NCBI GenBank assembly: GCA_016125275.1
Contig: WGMB01000003.1
Span: 62,001 to 126,000, forward strand
DNA length: 64,000 nucleotides
From: Acidobacteriota bacterium
GTDB lineage: Bacteria; Acidobacteriota; Terriglobia; Bryobacterales; UBA6623
Direction: 5' to 3'
Shown: positions 57,657 through 64,000 of the stretch, piece by piece
Numbering within the stretch: the first letter of the stretch is position 1
Layout of the letters: each line of letters begins with the position of its first letter
The notes under the pieces: model-generated
Databases searched by the model: none
What the model saw: the letters and a program-made list of their open reading frames with translations, nothing else
Told to the model about the DNA's origin: nothing
Program-made: the position numbers and the translations under genes

Positions 57657-59132
57657 ATGTCCCCCGACGAGGTCGCCGCGCTGGTGCGCGATGTGCGCGA
57701 CCGCGTGCGCGATCGCCACGCCCGCCAGACGCCGGAAATCCCCGATTTCGAGCTCCCCGAGCTCGAGCCGCTAGGGCGCGCCCGCGATCTGGCCGACGGC
57801 AAGGTGGCCGCGATCGGCCACGTCAACCCACGCCGGCCCGGTCTGGTCAACAACCTCATCCAATGGGTCAAGAAGACCGTCGCCCGCAGCCTGAACTGGA
57901 TGGTGCGGGACCAGGTGGAGTTCAACCGGGCCGTGGTGGCCTACATGGATCGGCAGATCGAGACGCAGGTTGAGTACAACTACAACCTGCTGCGCGTGGC
58001 GCGCGAGGTGGTGCGGTCGCGACAAGAGCTGGCCGAGCGGCTCGACGGCGTAGATGGTGCGATCGCGGAGATCCGCGACGATGTGGCCGAGCTGCGACAG
58101 ACGCAGACCGACATGCTGCGCCACTGGAGCGAATGGAAGCCCGCCTTCGAGGAGAAGCTCACCCAATCCGAGATCCACTTCCTGCACGCGGTGCGGGAGA
58201 TCGAGGGTGAGCTGCGCAAGCGCGAGGAAGGTTTCCGCGCCGACTGGCTGACGCTGCACCAGAACTACGACGAGTCGCTGCGCAACGCCTCGGCCGACAT
58301 CCAGCAGCGCCTCTGGGCCGATCTCGATCGCCTGAAGGCCGAGCAGGAGCGGATGATCCAGACTGAGCTGCGGGTGCTGCGCCGCAAGGCGGCCGTGGAG
58401 CCCGTCGCACCGGCGGCTGCGCCTGCCGCGGCCGTACCCGAGACCAGCGCTCCTCGGCCAGGGCCCCCGGCTACAGCCGCCGGGCTGGACTACACCCGCT
58501 TCGAGGAGCGTTTTCGAGGCGACGAGGAGTTCGTCTCTCAGAATCAGCGCTTCTACTTGCCGATCTTCGAAGGCAAGACCCGCGTGCTGGACTTGGGCTG
58601 TGGGCGCGGCGAGTTGTTGAAGCTGCTGGCCGATCGCGGCGCGGACGTGGGCGGGGTGGACCTGGACCCGGAAGCCTTGGCCGCTTGCCGCGAGAAGGGT
58701 CTGCCGGTCGAGCAGGGCGACCTGTACTCGTACCTGGCGTCCCAGCCGGACTCGAGCTGCGACGGGCTCTTCTGCGCGCATGTGGCCGAGCATCTGCCCG
58801 CCGAGCGACTGCAGGAGCTGGCCGACCTGGCCTTCGCCAAGCTACGCCCGGGGGGTGTGTTTGCTCTGGAGACGCCGAACCCCGGCTGCCTGGCCATCTT
58901 CGCCGGGGATTTCTACCTCGACCCCACGCACGAGAAGCCGGTGCCGGCGGCGCGTCTGCACTTCCACCTCGAGGAGGCCGGATTCGTCTCGATCGAGACC
59001 CATGAGCGACACCCCGCGGTCGAGGTGTTCCCGAACGAGTTAGGCCCGTTGGCGGCTTCTGAAGAATTGGCGGCCTTCCAGAAGAGATTCTTCGGCGGCC
59101 TCGACTATGCGATCATCGGCCGCAAGCCTTAG
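57657..59132 (+). CDS. Coiled-coil/class I SAM methyltransferase of glycan type
   Basis: 491 residues. Residues ~1-240 are mostly helical coiled coil (VEYNYNLLRVAREVVRSRQELAERL; VAELRQTQTDMLRHW), ~245-280 a Pro/Ala linker, ~285-491 a SAM methyltransferase with VLDLGCGRGELLKLL (motif I), GVDLDPEAL and DGLFCAHVAEHLP. The arrangement resembles chain-terminating methyltransferases of O-antigen systems, where the coiled coil acts as a ruler; this is inference. AGAGGAG abuts the ATG. 5 bp after the SGNH gene. Confidence 0.85.
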   Translation: MSPDEVAALVRDVRDRVRDRHARQTPEIPDFELPELEPLGRARDLADGKVAAIGHVNPRRPGLVNNLIQWVKKTVARSLNWMVRDQVEFNRAVVAYMDRQIETQVEYNYNLLRVAREVVRSRQELAERLDGVDGAIAEIRDDVAELRQTQTDMLRHWSEWKPAFEEKLTQSEIHFLHAVREIEGELRKREEGFRADWLTLHQNYDESLRNASADIQQRLWADLDRLKAEQERMIQTELRVLRRKAAVEPVAPAAAPAAAVPETSAPRPGPPATAAGLDYTRFEERFRGDEEFVSQNQRFYLPIFEGKTRVLDLGCGRGELLKLLADRGADVGGVDLDPEALAACREKGLPVEQGDLYSYLASQPDSSCDGLFCAHVAEHLPAERLQELADLAFAKLRPGGVFALETPNPGCLAIFAGDFYLDPTHEKPVPAARLHFHLEEAGFVSIETHERHPAVEVFPNELGPLAASEELAAFQKRFFGGLDYAIIGRKP

Positions 59133-59147
59133 GGCGCCCCAAAGATC

Positions 59148-60338
59148 GTGGAGTTCACCGGCGAGAGAGTCATTCCCGGGCAGACCGACCCGGACCTGCT
59201 CAATGAACACGTAGCCCGCTATCGTTTCGCCGAGGCGCTGGTCGGCGGTCGGCGAGTGGCGGACCTGGGCTGCGGAGTGGGCTACGGGTCAAAGATCCTG
59301 GCCGCCAAGGCCGCTCAGGTCTTTGCCCTGGACTTCGCGCCCGACGCCGTGGCGCAAGGCCGCACGCACTTCGACGCACCCAACGTCCGCTGGCTCTCCG
59401 GCGACGCCTCGCGGCTCCCCTTGGCCGACGACTCGTTGGACGTGGTGGTGGCCTTTGAGGTGATCGAGCATCTGGCTGACTGGCGGGGTTTGCTCGCCGA
59501 GGCGCGTCGGGTGCTGCATCGCGACGGCCAGCTCTTGGTTTCCACGCCGAATCGGCCCTACTACGAGGAGTCTCGCTCGGAGCCCAACCCCTTTCACGTC
59601 CACGAGTTCGACTACGCCGAGTTCAAGCAGGAGCTCGAAGCCGTCTTCCCGCATACGACGATCTTCCTCGAGAACCACACCAACGCCATCGCCTTCACGC
59701 CGCTGCACACGCAAGGGCTGCGCACGCAGCTCGAGCCGCGCGAGGCTCGGCCGGAAGAGGCTCACTTCTTTCTCGCGGTCTGCTCGGACCGCCCGCAGTT
59801 CGGCTCGCCGGCCTTCGTCTACCTGCCTGCCTCGGGCAACGTGCTGCGGGACCGCGAGCTGCACATCGCCAAGCTCGAGAGGGAGCTGGCGCAAAAGACC
59901 GACTGGCTGGAAGAGGCCAAGGTCGGGCTGCGCAAGATGACCGAGCTGCGGCTGGCGGATCAGAAGGAAACACAAGCGGCCATCGACCGTCTGGAAGCTG
60001 AGATCGCAGAGAAGGCCGCCTGGGCGGAGAAAGCGGATCAGGCCGTGGCCGAAGCCCAAAAGCAGATCGAGCGGCTGGAGGCTGAGCTCCACGAGCGAGC
60101 CGCCTGGGTGGCCGAGGTGGAAGCCGACAGGGCCAAGGTGGAGCGGCTCCGTCAGGAAGCGCAGGCCGAGGTGGAGAAGGCTGCGGGCATTATCGACGTG
60201 CTCGAAGAGCGGGTTATCGAGCGCTCCAAGTGGGCGCAGTCGCTCGACACCGAGGTGCTTCGGCTTCGCGAACGGCTGCAGGCGATCTACGCCTCGCCGG
60301 CCTACAAGATCGGACGGCGGCTCCGGCTGGCGCCGTAG
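59148..60338 (+). CDS. SAM methyltransferase with C-terminal coiled coil
   Basis: 396 residues from GTG 59148. Residues ~1-210: class I methyltransferase (RVADLGCGVGYGSKIL, ALDFAPDAV, VVVAFEVIEHLADW). Residues ~240-380: heptad-rich coiled coil with recurring (K/R)(A/T)xW(A/L/V) steps (QKTDWLEEA, EKAAWAEKA, ERAAWVAEV, ERSKWAQSL). The end YASPAYKIGRRLRLAP is a common tail of glycan-cluster glycosyl- and methyltransferases. 15 bp after the other methyltransferase, last gene of the operon. Probably methylates or caps a surface polysaccharide. Confidence 0.83.
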   Translation: MEFTGERVIPGQTDPDLLNEHVARYRFAEALVGGRRVADLGCGVGYGSKILAAKAAQVFALDFAPDAVAQGRTHFDAPNVRWLSGDASRLPLADDSLDVVVAFEVIEHLADWRGLLAEARRVLHRDGQLLVSTPNRPYYEESRSEPNPFHVHEFDYAEFKQELEAVFPHTTIFLENHTNAIAFTPLHTQGLRTQLEPREARPEEAHFFLAVCSDRPQFGSPAFVYLPASGNVLRDRELHIAKLERELAQKTDWLEEAKVGLRKMTELRLADQKETQAAIDRLEAEIAEKAAWAEKADQAVAEAQKQIERLEAELHERAAWVAEVEADRAKVERLRQEAQAEVEKAAGIIDVLEERVIERSKWAQSLDTEVLRLRERLQAIYASPAYKIGRRLRLAP

Positions 60339-60353
60339 CGGACCATCGGGATT

Positions 60354-60391
60354 CGCGGTGGCGACGGATGGTCTTGTCCGTCGCCACCGCG
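60354..60391. repeat. Palindromic repeat / bidirectional hairpin, copy 2
   Basis: Fifteen-bp perfect arms CGCGGTGGCGACGGA / TCCGTCGCCACCGCG around an 8-nt loop, in the 66-bp gap between convergent genes. Its inner half GACGGATGGTCTTGTCCGTC resembles the reverse complement of the repeat at 980-1001. No T-tract. Confidence 0.65.
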
Positions 60392-60404
60392 AGAATCGAC
60401 GAGC

Positions 60405-62615
60405 CTAGTTATCCCCGGCCGACAGGCTGCGAATCCAGTCCGCGATTAGCTCGGCGCCCTGCTTGTCCACAATGTTCGTGCTCGACGGCGGCATCTGGCT
60501 CGCGCCGCGCTGGGTCATCCGCCAGTACAGCACCGAGTGGTCCGGATCTCCCGGCGCCACCACGCGCATCTCCTGGCCTCCGGCCACGTCATGCATGGGC
60601 ATCTCGCCGATCATCTTTGTCTTGTCGGTCGGCGTCTTGAAGCTGACCTGAATCGCCGCGTTGCCGCCGCCGTCGTTCACGTGGCACATAGCGCAGTTCA
60701 CGTCCAGGTAGACCCTCGCTCGCGTCTCCACCGAACCAGCCTGGGGATCGAACGGATCGGCGAACTTGGCGTATTCCTCAGGCTTCTTCTCGAGCGGCTC
60801 GTGGAAGATCCCGATGTGGTCGAGCGTTCGCAACTGATTGTCGGTGATCTTGCCGTAGGTCTGGTCGCGGTTCATCTGCTGGGTCCTGAGTCCCAGCACG
60901 AAGCCCGCGGCGCGGGAGTGGCAGAACATGCACTCCTCGCGGCTGGGGTAGTGCCACACCTGTTCGCGCACGCCGCCGGGAGCGGAGGCGTCGCGAATCT
61001 TGTAGGCCTTGTCCATACCGCCCTCGTCGACCAGCACCGCGTCGGTGCCCTTGTCGTTCCAGGCGTAGGTGTAGCCCACCCAGTGGTCCTCCTGCTTGAG
61101 GACGATGCGCGTCTCGACGCGTTTGCGCGAGGCGGGATTGCCGGGCTCGAGCTCCAACTGGAACGACTTGACGGTCACCGCCCCGTCATCGAAGGTCCAG
61201 GCCTTCTCCTCGTCGAACTTGATCTTGGCGTCGCCCGGCAGCGCGAAGAAGCGCTCCTTGATGGCGCCGTCGGACCAGAACGGCGCGTTGATCTCATACG
61301 GGATCACACCCGGCGCCATCTTGAAGTTCTTCACCGACTCGAACAGCCCCGTTTCGCTCAGCTTGCGCGGGAACGGCGGCAGCTTCTTGTCCGGCGGAGG
61401 GTTGTGGTCGAGCTCGAAGATTCCGCCGGAGGTGTAGTCCAAGCCGTAGAACGAGCCGTTGCGGCCGACGGCGAAGCTCACGAGCATCAACGGGCTGTCG
61501 ACCAGCTCCTTGTGCCAAATCACTTTCTCCGCCTTGTAGTCGTAGCGCAGGCCCCACATCTTGCCGTACTGGTAGTCGCCGTAGAGGTAGGCGCCCTTCA
61601 GCTCGGGAAACTTGTCGCCCTGGTAGACGTAGCCGCCGGTGATCGAGCGGCACTCGGTGTGGTGGTGCTGCACGATCGGGTCCGTCAGCGGCGTCGGCCC
61701 AATCTCGTTGTGCGGATGGAAGGGATAGGTGCCTTCACGCACGCTCCAGCCGTGGTTGGCGCCGGCGTAGGAGAGCTCGATCATCTCCCACAGGTCCTGG
61801 CCCACATCGCCCACCCAAGGACGCCCGGTGACGGGGTCGAAGCTGAAGCGCCAGGGGTTGCGGAAGCCGAAGGCCCAGATCTCGGGCCGGGCGCCGGGCG
61901 TGTTCACGAACGGGTTGTCTTTCGGGATCGAGTACTTGCGGCCCTGGTCGGGATGATCCACGTCCAGGCGCATCATCACCGACAACAGGTCGTTCACTCC
62001 CTGACCGGTGTTGATGCGGTCCGAACCGCCGGTCGAGTCGCCGTTGGAGATGTAGAGGTAGCCGTCCGGACCGATCACGGCCTCGCCGCCATTGTGGCCG
62101 CCGGCCGGCCACTCGATGATGATCTCTTCGGAGTTCGGGTCGAGCCGCGGAGGATTGCTGCCCTTCTCCAGCGTGTAGCGCGAAACGCGGCTGAGCTGCT
62201 TGCCCTTCACGTCCGGATGGGTCGGGCTGAAGACGAAGACCTGACCGTTCTCGGCGTAGCGCGGATGGAACGAGAAGGAGTAGATGCGGCGATCCCAGTC
62301 CAGAAAGATGTCTTTGCGGCCGGCCGAATCCGCTGGGTCGAAGCTGTAGATCTTACCGCCGTGCTCGGCCACGAACATCCGCTCGGAGGTCGGGTCCTGG
62401 GCCACGTAAACGGGCTCCTTGAACTCCACCTGCGGAAACACCCGCACCAAGCGGTAGGGCGGCGGGGGTTTCGGCGAGCCGACCAAGCGAGACGTCGTCC
62501 ACTTGACGCGCTTCTCCAAGCCGTACGGGCGCTCGTCCTGCGCCCACATCAAACCGCCGCCCAGCGCCAGCAACGTCGCTACGACGGCCACCCGCCCATT
62601 CCAATGACTTGCCAT
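60405..62615 (-). CDS. PQQ-dependent sugar dehydrogenase fused to a diheme cytochrome domain
   Basis: 736 residues. Signal peptide (VAVVATLLALGGGLMWAQ). Residues ~40-400: soluble GDH-like beta-propeller (PAGGHNGGEAVIGPDGYLYISNGD in outline; GFRNPWRFSFDPVTG; GANHGWSVREGTYPF). Residues ~420-736: cytochrome-like domain with two heme motifs, CMFCH and CAMCH, and NAPFWSDGAIKERFF, typical of the SO2930-like diheme family. Electrons from sugar or aldehyde oxidation could go straight to heme. A minus-strand TACAAT (62651-62656) and GGAGG 9 nt before the ATG support the start. Confidence 0.87.
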   Translation of the reverse strand: MASHWNGRVAVVATLLALGGGLMWAQDERPYGLEKRVKWTTSRLVGSPKPPPPYRLVRVFPQVEFKEPVYVAQDPTSERMFVAEHGGKIYSFDPADSAGRKDIFLDWDRRIYSFSFHPRYAENGQVFVFSPTHPDVKGKQLSRVSRYTLEKGSNPPRLDPNSEEIIIEWPAGGHNGGEAVIGPDGYLYISNGDSTGGSDRINTGQGVNDLLSVMMRLDVDHPDQGRKYSIPKDNPFVNTPGARPEIWAFGFRNPWRFSFDPVTGRPWVGDVGQDLWEMIELSYAGANHGWSVREGTYPFHPHNEIGPTPLTDPIVQHHHTECRSITGGYVYQGDKFPELKGAYLYGDYQYGKMWGLRYDYKAEKVIWHKELVDSPLMLVSFAVGRNGSFYGLDYTSGGIFELDHNPPPDKKLPPFPRKLSETGLFESVKNFKMAPGVIPYEINAPFWSDGAIKERFFALPGDAKIKFDEEKAWTFDDGAVTVKSFQLELEPGNPASRKRVETRIVLKQEDHWVGYTYAWNDKGTDAVLVDEGGMDKAYKIRDASAPGGVREQVWHYPSREECMFCHSRAAGFVLGLRTQQMNRDQTYGKITDNQLRTLDHIGIFHEPLEKKPEEYAKFADPFDPQAGSVETRARVYLDVNCAMCHVNDGGGNAAIQVSFKTPTDKTKMIGEMPMHDVAGGQEMRVVAPGDPDHSVLYWRMTQRGASQMPPSSTNIVDKQGAELIADWIRSLSAGDN

Positions 62616-62650
62616 GCAACCGATCCTCCGCGACCTAAATAGAACTGCTG

Positions 62651-62656
62651 ATTGTA
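62651..62656 (-). promoter_or_regulatory. Predicted -10 box of the PQQ dehydrogenase gene
   Basis: TACAAT on the minus strand, giving a ~30-nt leader that contains GGAGG at 62625-62629. Confidence 0.45.
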
Positions 62657-62702
62657 GCGCTGTCGTGTCGTGTCTCGATAACGCTACGTCCTCCCCCGCG
62701 TG

Positions 62703-62708
62703 TACACT
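62703..62708 (+). promoter_or_regulatory. Predicted -10 box of the creatininase-family gene
   Basis: TACACT 28 nt before the ATG at 62737; GGGAGG at 62718-62723 may serve as Shine-Dalgarno. Confidence 0.4.
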
Positions 62709-62736
62709 GACCTATTCGGGAGGATTCGAGAGCGAC

Positions 62737-63513
62737 ATGGCTGATTCCATCGTAATGGAAGAGATGACCTGGCCTCAGGTCAAAGCGGCTTTGGAAGGCG
62801 GTTTCGACACCGTAATCCTGCAGAGCGCGTCGGTAGAGCAGCACGGGCCGCACATGCCGCTGCTGACCGACACCTTGATCGGGGCCGAAGTGGCCAAGCG
62901 TATCGCCCTCAAGCTCGGCAAAACGCTGGTTGCGCCGGTCATCCGCCCGGGCCTGTCGAACCACCACATGGCCTTCTCGGGCTCGTTCACAGTGTCGCCC
63001 GAGACGTTCAAGGCGATGATCGAGGACTGCTGCAGCTCGTTGGCTTTCCACGGCTTCCGCAACATCATCCTGCTGTCGAGCCACGGCGGCAACTTCACCT
63101 ACATTGACGGCATCGCGCCCTCGATTCAGCTCTCGATGAAGCGGCAAGGCTTTGACACGCGGATCATTCCGCACGTGAATCCAGGCCGCTATTCGCGGAT
63201 CCAGCAGGACTTTTTGGGCGAGAAGTACGGCGTGCCGCTCGAAGAAGCGGGTTTTCACGCGGACGTGATCGAGACCGCCTGCATGATGGTGATCCGTCCC
63301 GATCTGCTGCACATGGATCAGGCCGCGCCGGGCTACATCGGCGACAACCTCCCGCTGCTCGACCGGATCTTCGTGGAGGGCATGCACTCGGTGACGGCCA
63401 ACGGCATCATCGGGGACCCGCGCCGCGCCACCCCCGCGATGGGCGAGGCGCTGCTCGAGCACTTGACCGGAACCCTGGCCGGCGAGCTCCAACGCCGCCT
63501 GGGACGGAGCTGA
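62737..63513 (+). CDS. Creatininase family amidohydrolase
   Basis: 258 residues, standard size. Metal ligands are visible in SVEQHGPHMPLLTDT (Glu, His, Asp) and LSSHGGNFTYIDGI; ETACMMVIRPDL supplies the later Glu. Known members act on creatinine, mycofactocin precursors or formylated pterin intermediates, so the substrate is open. The start ATG 62737 was chosen over an open upstream frame because the fold begins there. 10 bp before a Tat-signal gene, probably one operon. Confidence 0.9.
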   Translation: MADSIVMEEMTWPQVKAALEGGFDTVILQSASVEQHGPHMPLLTDTLIGAEVAKRIALKLGKTLVAPVIRPGLSNHHMAFSGSFTVSPETFKAMIEDCCSSLAFHGFRNIILLSSHGGNFTYIDGIAPSIQLSMKRQGFDTRIIPHVNPGRYSRIQQDFLGEKYGVPLEEAGFHADVIETACMMVIRPDLLHMDQAAPGYIGDNLPLLDRIFVEGMHSVTANGIIGDPRRATPAMGEALLEHLTGTLAGELQRRLGRS

Positions 63514-63523
63514 GAGCCAGACC

Positions 63524-64000
63524 ATGACGAATCATCCCCGCCGCCGAGACTTCCTCAAGACGTCCCTGCTGGCCGCCGGCGCCACAGCCCTGCCCTTGCA
63601 GGCGACCGGCGACGAGCGGCTGCCCATCGCGGCGATCATCACCGAGTACCGCTACCTTTCGCACGCCGACGTCATCATCACCAAACTGCTGGAAGGCTAC
63701 GAGCATGACGGCGGCCCCGGCCCCAACCTGCGCGTGGCCGGCATGTACATCGACCTGTTCCCCGAGAACGATATGGGCCGCGAGCTGGCCCGCAAGCACT
63801 CCATCCCGATCTTCGACACCATCGAAGACGCGATCACGCTGGGCACTGGCGCCGTGGCGGTGAAAGGCGTGCTCAGCATCGGCGAGCATGGCAACTATCC
63901 CTATACGCCGGACACGCACCAGCACATGTACCCGCGGCGGCGCTTCTTTGACGCCATCGCCGCCACATTCATCAAGTACAACCAGGTCGTGCCCGTTTTC
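63524..64000 (+). CDS. Tat-exported protein of unknown function (3' truncated)
   Basis: 159 residues are visible; the gene runs off the window. Tat signal HPRRRDFLKTSLLAAGATALPLQ. The mature part ADVIITKLLEGYEHDGGPGPNLRVAGMYIDLFPENDMGRELARKH in outline and GVLSIGEHGNYPYTPDTHQHMYPRRRFF looks like a conserved family seen in Acidobacteria and Planctomycetes; I cannot assign a function. It follows the creatininase-family gene by 10 bp. Confidence 0.72.
   Translation, partial: MTNHPRRRDFLKTSLLAAGATALPLQATGDERLPIAAIITEYRYLSHADVIITKLLEGYEHDGGPGPNLRVAGMYIDLFPENDMGRELARKHSIPIFDTIEDAITLGTGAVAVKGVLSIGEHGNYPYTPDTHQHMYPRRRFFDAIAATFIKYNQVVPVF

Noticed and set aside
1-64000. tRNA, rRNA, CRISPR array, transposon or phage elements
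   Set aside because: None was recognised by eye; without covariance-model or profile searches, short RNA genes could still have been missed.

Overview
The window is high-GC bacterial chromosome from the Acidobacteriota, most likely a Bryobacterales/Solibacteres-type organism. Three things point there: a metallopeptidase ending in the Solibacter-type C-terminal module (TIGR03437), a protein with the acidobacterial VWFA-related domain (TIGR03436), and many Tat- or lipobox-exported enzymes plus a PEP-CTERM protein. I see no rRNA, tRNA, CRISPR array, transposase or phage genes, although I could not run covariance-model or profile searches.

Layout. 0-13 kb: the end of a CocE-type hydrolase, divergent thyX and birA, a membrane glycosyltransferase, an actP/DUF485 acetate-uptake pair, a PQQ-type beta-propeller protein, a second sodium/solute symporter followed by a hybrid sensor kinase, and fbp. 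13-24 kb: an ornithine cyclodeaminase-family enzyme, an esterase, a VWA protein with a 1125-residue TPR protein, uvrC, a tandem-TIR protein and an exported lactonase-like propeller. 23.8-28.5 kb: a four-gene ABC system of the gliding-type (GldA/F/G-like plus DUF4340). 28.6-34.4 kb: an FAD monooxygenase, a LamG lipoprotein, a MOSC protein, a small lipoprotein, a DUF3604 protein and a NodB-like protein. 34.4-39.2 kb: a tight operon of acyl carrier protein, SDR reductase, acyl-AMP ligase, LuxE-like and LuxC-like genes. 39.2-47.6 kb: a bifunctional nuclease, a large HTH/NTPase/TPR regulator, a selenocysteine peroxiredoxin, a second LamG protein, a PEP-CTERM protein, an exported SelA-fold PLP protein and a GtrB-like glycosyltransferase. 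47.6-51.7 kb: DinB and a quinone reductase, two adjacent TIR genes, a ThuA-like lipoprotein and a 45-residue membrane protein with a strong terminator. 51.8-64 kb: a secreted zincin, a surface-glycan operon (MBOAT, SGNH, two coiled-coil methyltransferases), a PQQ sugar dehydrogenase fused to a diheme cytochrome, a creatininase homologue and a truncated Tat protein.

The strongest discovery is a Tat-exported peroxiredoxin at 43137-43652. Its peroxidatic Cys codon is an in-frame TGA, followed by a SECIS-like hairpin, so it should be a selenoprotein that ordinary gene callers split in two. Also notable are a tandem ThyX protein whose two halves each keep only part of the signature motif, a lux-like acyl-reduction operon without luciferase, TIR proteins at two loci, and a recurring leaderless-promoter pattern (a TAnnnT box 6-9 nt before start codons).
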